From Treponema sp. (GTDB lineage Bacteria > Spirochaetota > Spirochaetia > Treponematales > Breznakiellaceae), in the NCBI GenBank assembly GCA_031277045.1, contig JAISLX010000160.1, positions 1 through 21,831 of the forward strand: a stretch of DNA of 21,831 nt, in the 5' to 3' direction. This document shows positions 7,181 through 14,928 of the stretch, one piece after another. The notes under the pieces were generated by a model. The model searched no databases and had not been told where the DNA came from. It worked only from the letters and a program-made list of their open reading frames with translations. The position numbers were made by a program, and so were the translations under genes. Numbering within the stretch: position 1 is the stretch's first letter; the number at the start of each line of letters is the position of its first letter.

Positions 7181-8677
7181 CTACCGGGGCTGCCACTCCA
7201 TGCCGGGGTCCAGCGGGTAGATGGGGCGCCGCACCTTGCGGTAGGGAATGGTTTCCAGAACCTCGTTGGTGCAGCCCCGCGATGTGGCCATGATGGCCCG
7301 GGCGGCGATGGACCGGAAGCAGGGTTCCAGATAGCCCAGTTTTACTATCACCAGGCAGTAGTCCGCCGCGTTAATCCCCAGGGCCGGGAGCAGGTCTTCG
7401 TCCCCAAAGCCGATGTGTTTTGAGGTAACGCTGATAAGGATATTGCGGCAGCTCACCAGCGCCAGAATCGAGTGGTATGGCCCAAAATCCGGGACGATTT
7501 TTTTTACCGTTACCCGCAGGGGGATCTTCCTGCCGTTAAGCTTGTCCCAGTTGCCCCCCAGGGTGATGTCAAGTTCCGCCCCTTCCCCGGCCTTGGCGCA
7601 GGCCGCCGCCGCCGGGGCATCGTAGAACCCGGAATAAAGCAGCGGGCCGGGAAGCCTGTCTGCCTGTTCCATCGTGGAAAGGATCTCCTCCAGCAGTTCC
7701 GTTGCGTCTCCGGCCGCCCCCCCGGTGGGGTTGTCCCCGGAATCCGAAATAAAAACGGGACGTTCCCCCTTTTGCAAGACGGCGGCGTAGGCGGCGGCCA
7801 AAGCCTCTTTGGAGTTGTAGAATTCAGTACGGAACCTGAATTCCCCCCGCCGCCGCCACAGTTCTTCCGCCAAATTCCGGGCTTCCCGGTCCGCCCGGTC
7901 CTTGTCTTCGTCAAAAGCGGAAACCAGGACCGTTATGGCGTTGTGTTCGCAGTCCGCCCAGGGGAAGCCCAGAAGCAGGGAAGCCGCCAGCAAGGCGGGC
8001 CGGTCCGGGGCCGGTTTTTCCAGGGCTTTGCAGGCCGCGATAAGCGAGGCCATCGGTTCCGCGGCGGTCTCGGATTTTTCGCCGGCTACCATCATTGGAA
8101 TGTGTTGAACGGCGGTGTAAAGCTTTTTCCCTGTATTCAGGGCCCGCAGCAGCATCTCCGCGGCAAGCTCACCGGTTTCGTAGCTGTCGATATGGGGGGC
8201 GGTTTTGTAACCGGCGAAGGCGTCAACGGCCCGCAGCAGTTCCGGCGTAATCGTGGCGTGCATATCTAGGGCCGCGGTAAAAGGAATACCAGGCAGAATT
8301 TTCCGCAGCGCCCCGCACAGGTCCCCCTCGGCGCAAAGGCCCCCTTCCACCTTCATGGAACCGTGAAGGGCAAGGCAGACGCCGTCGATGGGTCCCTGTT
8401 TCAGCGACTCCCCGGCCCGGTCCAACAGTTCGGCCTTGATCTTTTGATAAAAAGAAGCGGAAACAACGCCGTTGGGCACCGCCCGCGCCAGCACTGTGGG
8501 TATAACTTCCGCGCCCCCCTTTTTCAGGGCCGCGATAATCCCCGCCGACGAATGACGGGAAAACACAGCCTGTGCGGCGACCTCACTGCCCCGCAGTACA
8601 ACAAAATCATCCTCCCCCGTGATGATGGGGTTAAGGGAATTGGACTCATGACTAAAGCCGCCGGTTAGAATTCGCAT
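7181..8677 (-). CDS. M81 (MlrC/microcystinase C-like) family metallopeptidase
   Basis: 498 residues, the usual size for the family (about 490). MlrC-type proteins are putative zinc peptidases first known from microcystin breakdown; most members have unknown substrates and often sit beside ABC importers. The N-terminal family motif is seen in MRILTGGFSHESNSLNP, with DGVCLALHGSM, then AALDMHATITPELL and YKTAPHIDSYETG in the first domain. The C-terminal domain has FISDSGDNPTGGAAGDATEL. No signal peptide is present, so it is cytoplasmic. The ATG at 8677 has AGGAGAG 6-8 bases upstream. It follows the sugar importer genes on the same strand, with a terminator between, so co-regulation by read-through is possible. 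Hydrolysis of the microcystin peptide itself should not be assumed. Confidence 0.88.
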   Translation of the reverse strand: MRILTGGFSHESNSLNPIITGEDDFVVLRGSEVAAQAVFSRHSSAGIIAALKKGGAEVIPTVLARAVPNGVVSASFYQKIKAELLDRAGESLKQGPIDGVCLALHGSMKVEGGLCAEGDLCGALRKILPGIPFTAALDMHATITPELLRAVDAFAGYKTAPHIDSYETGELAAEMLLRALNTGKKLYTAVQHIPMMVAGEKSETAAEPMASLIAACKALEKPAPDRPALLAASLLLGFPWADCEHNAITVLVSAFDEDKDRADREARNLAEELWRRRGEFRFRTEFYNSKEALAAAYAAVLQKGERPVFISDSGDNPTGGAAGDATELLEEILSTMEQADRLPGPLLYSGFYDAPAAAACAKAGEGAELDITLGGNWDKLNGRKIPLRVTVKKIVPDFGPYHSILALVSCRNILISVTSKHIGFGDEDLLPALGINAADYCLVIVKLGYLEPCFRSIAARAIMATSRGCTNEVLETIPYRKVRRPIYPLDPGMEWQPR

Positions 8678-8695
8678 ATAATCTCTCCTGTAGAG

Positions 8696-8729
8696 GCTTC
8701 CCGAAAACCAGCCGGGTTTTGAGAAAAGC
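8696..8729. repeat. Imperfect hairpin with AAAACC/GGTTTT core in the M81 gene leader
   Basis: GCTTCCCGAAAACC (8696-8709) pairs imperfectly with GGTTTTGAGAAAAGC (8715-8729). The core resembles the hairpins at 4462-4499 and 15769-15799. On the minus strand it lies just before the ribosome-binding site of the M81 gene. Confidence 0.55.
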
Positions 8730-8754
8730 TCCTATAGTAAAAAGTATTATCAAC

Positions 8755-8780
8755 AAAAAGCCCTGGGGCAAGTCCCAGGG
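8755..8780 (-). terminator. Intrinsic terminator of the sugar importer operon
   Basis: On the minus strand CCCTGGG (8780-8774), a six-base loop and CCCAGGG (8767-8761) are followed by CTTTTTG and further T-rich sequence. It lies about 105 bases after the last permease gene. A second hairpin, CACGGC/GCCGTG at 8822-8842, precedes it. Confidence 0.75.
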
Positions 8781-8885
8781 TATGGCCCCCGCCTCCCGAT
8801 AAGCCTCCGCAGGGCAAGCTTCACGGCATCTTGGGCGCCGTGTCAGTTCAAACGGGAGCGGTTGTTGAACGTCCCGGTGTTACCT

Positions 8886-9743
8886 TCATTCTTTTAACGC
8901 CCCTTCGCCAAAGCCCTTGATAAGCTGGGAATGAAAGAGGATGTAAAAGATAAACATAGGCAAGAAACCAATCACCAGGGCCGCGTATTGAAGTCCGTAT
9001 TCGGTAACACGTATTCCCGCAAAGATCGTTATGGCCGGGGGCAGGCTTTTAAGGGCCTGGCTGGAGGTGAAAACAAAAACAAAGAGAAACTCGTTCCAGT
9101 GGCCCAGAAACGAGAGAATTGCCATGGTTGTAATTACCGGAGTGGACAGGGGCACGATCATACGCCAAAAAATATAGCGGTACCTGGCGCCGTCAATTTC
9201 CGCGGATTCTAACAGGGCGTCGGGTATGCCCCGCACATAGGAAAGGGCAATCATGATGGACATGGGCAGACTAAACGCTACGTAGGGCAGAATAATTCCC
9301 AGCCGGGTGTCGACTATGCCAAGTTTCACTTCCACGAGGAACAGGGGGATAATTACCGCGTGGACCGTAAGCATGAGTCCCAGGGCAAAGGCGCTGATAA
9401 AAAAATTCCGGCTTTTAAATTTGAATTTTGAAAGTCCGTAGGCCGCGGCCAGGGCGATAAAAATGCCCAGGATCGTGGAAGTGATAGAATAGATGGCGCT
9501 GTTAAAAAGAGCCTGGCCCAGGCCCGCCATTTCCCACGCGGTAATATAGTTGTACAGCGTTGGGGAACGGGGCAGGGCCAGAGGATGCTGCATGATCTCC
9601 ATATTCGGCTTTAGGGAGGAATACCCCAGCCACACCAGCGGGAATATCGTAAGAACAGCGAAGGCAAACATCAGCGTATATGAGCATATCCGCCAGGAAA
9701 GGGGCGCCTTCCACAGGGCCTGCCCCATGTTTTTGTTATTCAA
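8886..9743 (-). CDS. Carbohydrate ABC importer permease, MalG type
   Basis: 285 residues with six predicted membrane segments. The binding-protein-dependent permease motif (ESAEIDGARYRYIFWRMIVP) sits in the last third and contacts an ATPase. The N-terminal YSSLKPNMEI and GHWNEFLF are typical of the second permease of CUT1 sugar importers. The start is the TTG at 9743, which overlaps the upstream gene's stop in TTGAATAA and gives MNNKNMGQALWK; the ATG at 9728 is possible but has no ribosome-binding site at a useful distance. No ATPase gene is in the operon, so a shared MsiK/UgpC-like ATPase encoded elsewhere is likely. The substrate is unknown. Confidence 0.92.
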   Translation of the reverse strand: MNNKNMGQALWKAPLSWRICSYTLMFAFAVLTIFPLVWLGYSSLKPNMEIMQHPLALPRSPTLYNYITAWEMAGLGQALFNSAIYSITSTILGIFIALAAAYGLSKFKFKSRNFFISAFALGLMLTVHAVIIPLFLVEVKLGIVDTRLGIILPYVAFSLPMSIMIALSYVRGIPDALLESAEIDGARYRYIFWRMIVPLSTPVITTMAILSFLGHWNEFLFVFVFTSSQALKSLPPAITIFAGIRVTEYGLQYAALVIGFLPMFIFYILFHSQLIKGFGEGALKE

Positions 9744-10617
9744 CCTTAAAGACCTTTGTTATTCCCCTGGTAAGAAGCAGGGACAGAACAATAAAGAAGA
9801 TGATGATAATGGCAAGGGCGCTGCCATATCCGTAATTCTGGTGAACAAAGGTTGAATTGTACATATACAGGGCAATAACTTCAGTGTAATGGGCAGGACC
9901 GCCCCTGGTCATAGAATATATTAAATCAAAGCTTTTAAAACTGCCGGAAATAGCCAGCACAGAATTAATAAAAATAACATAACCCAGCATGGGCATGATG
10001 ATGTGCAGAAAAATAGTTCCTTCCCCCGCGCCTTCCAACTGGGCCGCCTCTATTGCCGCGTTGGGGATACGCTGCATGTTGGCAAGGAATATGACCATGT
10101 ACAAACTGGTATGCTGCCACAAAAGCACAAACATGATGGGAATAATGGCAAGGTCTTTCTTCTCGACAATGGTCATAATATAGTCTTGGTTACCCGTCAG
10201 GAATCGGATTATGGCGGGGAAAATGCCAACCGGAGAAAATATTTGATTCCAAAGCTGGGCAATAATAACCGAAGAAATCGTAATGGGAAGAAAAATCAGA
10301 ACCTCAAAAAGATTGTACTGCCGCACTATTTTCCGGTACAGAATATAAGCCAGAAACATCCCCAGCGGTATCTGCCCAAATACCGAAACCAGAACAATCA
10401 TAATGTTATTTCTCAGGCCGATATGAAAAACCGGGTCCTTAAACATCCTTATATAATTTCCCATCCCTACAAATTCCATAGGGCCGTAGCCCTTCCATTG
10501 GGTAAAGCCCAAAAACATACTAAAAAAAACGGGGGCTACCATCATACTCAGGTAGATGATGAAGGCGGGAAGCACAAAGGAAAGATAGCTAATCTTTTTT
10601 TGAAACCGGTAATTCAT
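9736..10617 (-). CDS. Carbohydrate ABC importer permease, MalF type
   Basis: 293 residues with about six membrane segments. The N-terminus (LSFVLPAFIIYLSMMVAPVF, then FLGFTQWKGYGPMEFVGMGNY) is characteristic of the first permease in CUT1 systems, and the coupling motif is EAAQLEGAGEGTIFLHIIMP. It pairs with the overlapping downstream permease to form the membrane channel. Only a weak ribosome-binding site (GGAC) precedes the ATG at 10617. An 82-base gap containing a strong stem-loop separates it from the upstream binding-protein gene, which would allow different amounts of binding protein and permease. Confidence 0.92.
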   Translation of the reverse strand: MNYRFQKKISYLSFVLPAFIIYLSMMVAPVFFSMFLGFTQWKGYGPMEFVGMGNYIRMFKDPVFHIGLRNNIMIVLVSVFGQIPLGMFLAYILYRKIVRQYNLFEVLIFLPITISSVIIAQLWNQIFSPVGIFPAIIRFLTGNQDYIMTIVEKKDLAIIPIMFVLLWQHTSLYMVIFLANMQRIPNAAIEAAQLEGAGEGTIFLHIIMPMLGYVIFINSVLAISGSFKSFDLIYSMTRGGPAHYTEVIALYMYNSTFVHQNYGYGSALAIIIIFFIVLSLLLTRGITKVFKVE

Positions 10618-10660
10618 ATCTGTCCGGATTTAAGCTGGAAGTTCGCCCAGCCGTAGTATA

Positions 10661-10693
10661 CGGCGGGATCGCGTTTTTACCCGGATCCCGCCG
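10661..10693 (-). repeat. 10-bp stem-loop between binding protein and permease genes
   Basis: CGGCGGGATC (10661-10670) and GATCCCGCCG (10684-10693) form a perfect stem with a 13-base loop, starting 7 bases after the binding-protein stop codon. No T-run follows. It probably protects the binding-protein mRNA 3' end, as known intercistronic stem-loops do in malE-malF type operons (an inference here). Confidence 0.75.
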
Positions 10694-10699
10694 CCGTCC

Positions 10700-12004
10700 T
10701 TACTTCTTGCGGTTAGAGTCGTTGGCGGCGACCCACGCCTCATATTCCGCGGCCAGCGCTTCGGGGGTCTTATCCCCCAGCATAACCGCCTGAATACCGG
10801 GGTTAAGTATGTTATTTACCCCTTCACCGTCCATCTTTGCGTCGATAACATAGCCCATGGACTGGTTGTTGATCAGGTTGATGTACTGCTTGTTCAAATT
10901 ATCCACATCGTACTTGGAAAGGTCCAGCTTGTAGGTGACTACGTTGCCGTATTTCATCATCAAGTCCATGCCTTCTTCCCCGTAGATAAAGCTGAGAAAT
11001 TTCCACGCCGCATCGGCCTTGTCGCCCGTCAGCTTGGTATTCATCGCCAGGGCTTCTCCCAGGGTGGCCGCGCTGGAACCATGAGTAACCTCGCCGGCGA
11101 TTTCAGGGAACGCCATTACCTGATACTGGTCATAGTCTTCTTTGGAAGCGGCGCCTTTCAGGGCTGATTGAATCCAGCCGGACTGCAGCAAATACACCGA
11201 CTTGCCCTGGGCAAAGGCGCTGATAGCGTCCATGCCGCTCAGTTGATTCGTCCCGGTGGGAAGCAGCTTGGCGTCTATCATTTTTTTAATTACCGCAATG
11301 GCGTCAACAAAAGGTTTGTCGGAAAATTTCGCGGTTCCCGCCATAGCCTGGTTGAACCATGCCGTCCCGCCCATCCGGTCAACCAGGCAGGAAAGGAGAA
11401 GGGAAGAACCCGGCCAGATGGCGGAATTACCGAACATCAGCGAGGTGTAGCCCGCGGCCTGAATCGCCGGTATCTGGGCGATCATCTCATCCAGAGACTT
11501 GGGATTGGCGAGTCCCAGTTCCTTCTGCAGTTTTGGGTTCACATAGATCACCGTACAAACCGCTAGATTGGGGGAAATGATCCAAATTTCCCCGTTGGGG
11601 CCCTGGGGGTCCCAGATAGCGCTGGTGTAATTCGCCTTAAAAGAGTCAGTCAGGTAAGGCCGCAGATCCTTTACCATGCCCCTGTTCAGGATATAACTTG
11701 ACCGCGCCCCGGCATAACATGTGAACAGATCGGGAATGGTTCCTGTTGCCGCCATAGCCTGGAACTTGTCATGAAACTGTTCCCCGGTTACATACTCAAA
11801 ATCCAGTTTGATGTTGGGGTACTTGGCGGCGAAAGCTTCCAGAGTTACCGGCCAATACGCATATTGGGGATCCGCCGGATCGATCTGCATGTAACCGGAA
11901 AGGGTAATGGTTCCCCCCGCCGTGTCCTGGGCTTTCCGGCCGCCGGCAAAAGCAAAACCGGTAATACAGGCCAGGATCAGAATACACAAGGCCATTTTCT
12001 TCAT
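10700..12004 (-). CDS. Extracellular sugar-binding protein of an ABC importer (family 1)
   Basis: 434 residues. The N-terminus MKKMALCILILACITGFAFA is a signal peptide; cleavage after AFA is likely, although ILAC at 10-13 could serve as an unusual lipobox. The mature protein has the family 1 pattern: LEAFAAKYPNIKLDFEYV, QFHDKFQAMAATGTIPDLF, and the late WKFLSFIYGEEGMDLMMKYG and GIQAVMLGDKTPEAL. It captures a sugar or oligosaccharide and delivers it to the two downstream permeases. It is the first gene of its operon, with a clear promoter at 12134-12106. AGGAGG lies 10 bases before the ATG at 12004 and is duplicated upstream. The ligand cannot be told from sequence. Confidence 0.93.
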   Translation of the reverse strand: MKKMALCILILACITGFAFAGGRKAQDTAGGTITLSGYMQIDPADPQYAYWPVTLEAFAAKYPNIKLDFEYVTGEQFHDKFQAMAATGTIPDLFTCYAGARSSYILNRGMVKDLRPYLTDSFKANYTSAIWDPQGPNGEIWIISPNLAVCTVIYVNPKLQKELGLANPKSLDEMIAQIPAIQAAGYTSLMFGNSAIWPGSSLLLSCLVDRMGGTAWFNQAMAGTAKFSDKPFVDAIAVIKKMIDAKLLPTGTNQLSGMDAISAFAQGKSVYLLQSGWIQSALKGAASKEDYDQYQVMAFPEIAGEVTHGSSAATLGEALAMNTKLTGDKADAAWKFLSFIYGEEGMDLMMKYGNVVTYKLDLSKYDVDNLNKQYINLINNQSMGYVIDAKMDGEGVNNILNPGIQAVMLGDKTPEALAAEYEAWVAANDSNRKK

Positions 12005-12052
12005 TTTTTGTTGTCCTCCTATTTTTGTCGTCCTCCTATGGTAAGTAGGAGG
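12005..12052 (-). promoter_or_regulatory. Duplicated Shine-Dalgarno with an upstream complementary segment
   Basis: On the minus strand two tandem 17-base units, each starting TAGGAGGAC and differing at one base, occupy 12038-12022 and 12021-12005. Upstream, CCTCCTA (12052-12046) is a perfect complement of both TAGGAGG boxes. The nearer box (12021-12015) is the working ribosome-binding site. The upstream segment could pair with either box. Confidence 0.6.
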
Positions 12053-12105
12053 GAAACGATGGCTTGCGGCGGTCTCCTGCCAAATTTGGAACCCGCCGGG
12101 GATGT

Positions 12106-12134
12106 ATTCTATATGTTTCCTGATATCAGGTCAA
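12106..12134 (-). promoter_or_regulatory. Sigma-70 promoter of the sugar importer operon
   Basis: TTGACC (12134-12129) and TAGAAT (12111-12106) with a 17-base spacer on the minus strand. The predicted start near 12099 gives a leader of about 95 bases containing the palindrome CCAAATTTGG (12080-12089) and the duplicated ribosome-binding site. Confidence 0.7.
12119..12130. promoter_or_regulatory. Perfect 12-base palindrome overlapping the promoter, operator-like
   Basis: CCTGATATCAGG covers the end of the -35 element and part of the spacer, where a bound dimeric repressor would block RNA polymerase. No regulator gene is adjacent. Confidence 0.55.
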
Positions 12135-12272
12135 CACGTATGGGGCTTTAATTCTGTAAGACAAGGCCGATGCCTTCTGAAAATTGTTACCCCGCACTCA
12201 CCGTGTCAAACCGCCCGGTTCCGAAACCCCTGCCCGTTGACAGGCCGCCGTTCCGATATTAGCCTTGAATAT

Positions 12273-13079
12273 ATGACGAACAAGGTAAGCGAAGACCGCA
12301 TCGCCCGCTACGACTGCCGGAGGGTGCGGGAAGTTTTCCCCATAGACGGAGACCTGGAAAAACCCGTGTGGAAACAGGCAGCAAAGACCGGCCGTTTTGT
12401 GGATATGGTAACCGGCGAGCCGGCGCCCCTTAATACGCAGGCGGCGGCCCTGTGGGACGAGAAGGCCCTCTACGTTGCCTATTGGATCGACGAGCCCGAT
12501 GTCAGGGCTTCCTTTACCGAACGGGATTCCCTTATCTGGTTTGACAACGATGTGGAACTCTTTTTTGACGGCGAGGATTGTTATTACGAGTTCGAAATCA
12601 ATGCCTTTAACACGGTCTACGAAGTGTTTTTTATTTACCAGGACGCCCTAAAAAAGGGAAGCCGCTTTGACAAAGCGGGTTTCGACCTGTACAACCGGGA
12701 TGTGGATGTACTCTGCGGTTTCCAGGATTCAAGCCGTTTCAAGAAAGATCCGCGGGGACGGCGCTGGGCTTTTATGGATTTTGATTTTCCGGGTCTTAAG
12801 AGCGGCGTTAAGGTTGAGGGGAAGATCAACGACCCGTCCCATATCGACAAAGGCTGGACCGTGGAACTGGCCTTTCCCTGGGAAGGCTTTAGGATTCTGA
12901 GCCCCGGTAAAAATTTCCCCCCCAGAGACGGGGACAGTATCCGCTGGCAGTTGTTCCGGTTCGAAAATCTGCGGGCCAATGGCCGGGCCCTGGCGAGCGC
13001 GGGCTGGGCCCTGAACGAACACGGGGTCTACGATTCGCACCTGCCGGAAAACTTCGCCTGGCTGCGTTTTAAGAACTGA
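12273..13079 (+). CDS. Carbohydrate-binding family 9-like protein
   Basis: 268 residues. The sequence VFPIDGDLEKPVWKQA, then ALWDEKALYVAYWIDEPDV, DNDVELFFDG, YYEFEINAFNTVYE and GWTVELAFPWEGF follows the CBM9-like domain pattern used for sugar binding in xylanases and in many stand-alone proteins. No signal peptide is seen, so this copy is probably cytoplasmic and its role is unknown. The frame is open from 12102, but the ATG at 12273 puts the start just before the domain; its ribosome-binding site is poor. It is divergent from the sugar importer operon across 268 bases, which suggests shared regulation, and 60 bases upstream of luxS. Confidence 0.82.
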   Translation: MTNKVSEDRIARYDCRRVREVFPIDGDLEKPVWKQAAKTGRFVDMVTGEPAPLNTQAAALWDEKALYVAYWIDEPDVRASFTERDSLIWFDNDVELFFDGEDCYYEFEINAFNTVYEVFFIYQDALKKGSRFDKAGFDLYNRDVDVLCGFQDSSRFKKDPRGRRWAFMDFDFPGLKSGVKVEGKINDPSHIDKGWTVELAFPWEGFRILSPGKNFPPRDGDSIRWQLFRFENLRANGRALASAGWALNEHGVYDSHLPENFAWLRFKN

Positions 13080-13139
13080 TCCCCCTTATGCACTGTCAGC
13101 AAAGCTGGACAAAAAGAATATTGTTACAGGAGCGTGATT

Positions 13140-13622
13140 ATGGAGAAAATCGCCAGTTTTCAGGTTGATCACCTGCGTCTTAAACCGGGGGTCTATGTAT
13201 CCCGCAAGGACCGGGTTGGTTCCGAAATTGTTACCACCTTTGACCTGCGCTTTAAGGAACCCAACAAGGAGCCGGTTATCGACAACCCCGCGCTTCACAC
13301 GATTGAACACCTGGGGGCCACCTTTCTGCGTTCCCACAAGGACTGGGGCCCAAGGACCGTGTACTTTGGACCTATGGGCTGCCGTACCGGTTTCTACGCC
13401 ATCTTTTCCGGGGACCTGACTTCACGAGACATTCTGCCGGCGCTGCGGGAAATGCTGGACTGGATCGACGCGTTTTCCGGCCCCATCCCTGGCGCCCAGC
13501 CCGCGGAATGTGGTAACTGGTCCGAACAGAACCTGGACATGGCCAAATGGGAATGCCGCCGCTGGGCCGCGCTTGTCTGCAATCCCGGGGAAGAAAACCT
13601 GAACTATCCGGGGCAGCGCTAG
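13140..13622 (+). CDS. luxS: S-ribosylhomocysteine lyase
   Basis: 160 residues, normal for the family. It splits S-ribosylhomocysteine into homocysteine and DPD, the precursor of the AI-2 signal, in the activated methyl cycle. The metal ligands are His53 and His57 in HTIEH and Cys124 in AECGN; Glu56 and Cys81 (GPMGCRTGFY) are the catalytic pair. The ATG at 13140 has AGGAG seven bases upstream; a GTG at 13134 would be only one base from that site and is rejected. It may be cotranscribed with the CBM9-like gene 60 bases upstream. A long hairpin follows. Confidence 0.97.
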   Translation: MEKIASFQVDHLRLKPGVYVSRKDRVGSEIVTTFDLRFKEPNKEPVIDNPALHTIEHLGATFLRSHKDWGPRTVYFGPMGCRTGFYAIFSGDLTSRDILPALREMLDWIDAFSGPIPGAQPAECGNWSEQNLDMAKWECRRWAALVCNPGEENLNYPGQR

Positions 13623-13638
13623 AGCCTGCTGCGTTTGT

Positions 13639-13679
13639 GGGTTTTTATGGCCTTTTTCAATGAAAAGACATAAAAACCC
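13639..13679 (+). terminator. Long two-part hairpin after luxS
   Basis: GGGTTTTTATG (13639-13649) pairs perfectly with CATAAAAACCC (13669-13679), and inside it TTTTC (13654-13658) pairs with GAAAA (13662-13666). A second small dyad, CCCGGT/ACCGGG, follows at 13678-13690. No clean T-run follows, so it may act as a terminator or 3' stabiliser. Confidence 0.6.
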
Positions 13680-13738
13680 CGGTTACCGGGCATCTTTTGG
13701 CAGCCCCGCGCTTTCAGCGCTTATAAGCCCGCGGTTAA

Positions 13739-13767
13739 TTGACCAAGCCCCGTTCTTATTTTACTAT
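13739..13767 (+). promoter_or_regulatory. Sigma-70 promoter of the aldolase gene
   Basis: TTGACC (13739-13744) and TACTAT (13762-13767) with a 17-base spacer. The start would be near 13774, giving a leader of about 25 bases with AAGGAG at 13787-13792. Confidence 0.72.
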
Positions 13768-13798
13768 GATGGGAGCTTACTTACGCAAGGAGTGTTTA

Positions 13799-14797
13799 AT
13801 GACCAGTTATAAAGAGTTGGGCCTGGTAAATACCAAGGCCCTGTTTGAGAAGGCAATTACCGGCGGCTATGCTATTCCGGCTTACAATTTCAACAACATG
13901 GAGCAGCTTCAGGCCATCATCCAGGCCTGTGTGGAAACCAAATCCCCGGTGATCCTTCAGGTTTCAGCGGGGGCCCGCAAGTACGCCAACCAGAATCTGC
14001 TGAAAAACATGGCCAAAGGGGCGGTGGAGTACGCCCACGAGCTGGGTTACGACATCCCCATCGTTCTGCACCTGGACCACGGGGACAGCTTTGAACTGTG
14101 CAAGGACTGTGTCGAAACCGGCTTTTCGTCAGTCATGATCGACGGGTCTCACCTTGCCTATGACGAAAACGTGGCCCTGACCAAAAAGGTCTGCGAATAC
14201 GCCCATTCCCTTAAGGATTACGTGACGGTTGAAGGCGAACTGGGGGTCCTGGCGGGGGTGGAAGACGATGTTTCCGCCGAACACAGCCACTACACGCAGC
14301 CTTCCGAGGTTATCGACTTTGTAAACAAGACAAAGGTGGATTCCCTGGCTATTTCCATCGGTACCAGCCACGGCCGGGCCAAATTCAAGCCCGAACAGTG
14401 TACGCGGGACGCCAACGGCATCCTGATCCCCCCCCCGCTCCGCTTCGACATTCTTGAGGAAATCGAAAAGAAGATCCCCGGTTTCCCCATCGTGCTCCAC
14501 GGTTCCTCCTCCGTACCTATCGAGTACGTGCAAATCGTCGAGAAATTCGGCGGTAAACTCAGCGATTCCGTGGGTATCCCCGAGGAACAACTGCGCCGGG
14601 CCGCCAAAAGCGCGGTCTGCAAGATCAACATCGATTCCGACGGCCGCCTTGCCATGACCGCGATGATCCGCAAGGTCTTCGCCGAAAAACCCGATGAGTT
14701 TGACCCCCGCAAGTACCTGGGCCCTGCCCGGGATGAGTTAAAAAAACTTTACGCCCACAAAAACCAGAACGTTCTGGGCAGCGCGGGGAAAGCGTAG
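13799..14797 (+). CDS. fba: Class II fructose-bisphosphate aldolase
   Basis: 332 residues. It interconverts fructose 1,6-bisphosphate with dihydroxyacetone phosphate and glyceraldehyde 3-phosphate in glycolysis and gluconeogenesis, using a zinc ion. Zinc-site and active-site signatures are seen in IVLHLDHGDSFELCKDCVE, VEGELG, SIGTSHGRAKF, FPIVLHGSSSVP and the C-terminal ICKINIDSD-like block (VCKINIDSDGRLAMT). The start is the ATG at 13799 with AAGGAG six bases upstream; the frame is open from 13739, but that part overlaps the promoter. It appears to be transcribed alone and strongly, as expected for a central enzyme. Tagatose-bisphosphate aldolase is a less likely alternative. Confidence 0.95.
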   Translation: MTSYKELGLVNTKALFEKAITGGYAIPAYNFNNMEQLQAIIQACVETKSPVILQVSAGARKYANQNLLKNMAKGAVEYAHELGYDIPIVLHLDHGDSFELCKDCVETGFSSVMIDGSHLAYDENVALTKKVCEYAHSLKDYVTVEGELGVLAGVEDDVSAEHSHYTQPSEVIDFVNKTKVDSLAISIGTSHGRAKFKPEQCTRDANGILIPPPLRFDILEEIEKKIPGFPIVLHGSSSVPIEYVQIVEKFGGKLSDSVGIPEEQLRRAAKSAVCKINIDSDGRLAMTAMIRKVFAEKPDEFDPRKYLGPARDELKKLYAHKNQNVLGSAGKA

Positions 14798-14819
14798 CGG
14801 CCTTCGGCGCGGCAGGCCG
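14798..14819 (+). terminator. Hairpin directly after the aldolase gene
   Basis: CGGCCT (14798-14803) and AGGCCG (14814-14819) form a 6-bp stem with a 10-base loop right after the stop codon. There is no T-run, so it is only a candidate. Confidence 0.35.
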
Positions 14820-14928
14820 TCAGCGGTTTGCCGCGTCCCGCGCACGGATCCCCCGGTTTAGTGTCAAATTGCCGCGCCGCTTTCGCGTGTGATTTGCGAA
14901 GACCGGCCTAATTCCTAATACTTAACGT

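Noticed and set aside
12237..12272. Perfect TTGACA before the CBM9-like gene as a promoter
   Set aside because: No -10 hexamer at 16-18 bases; TATTAG is only 14 bases away.
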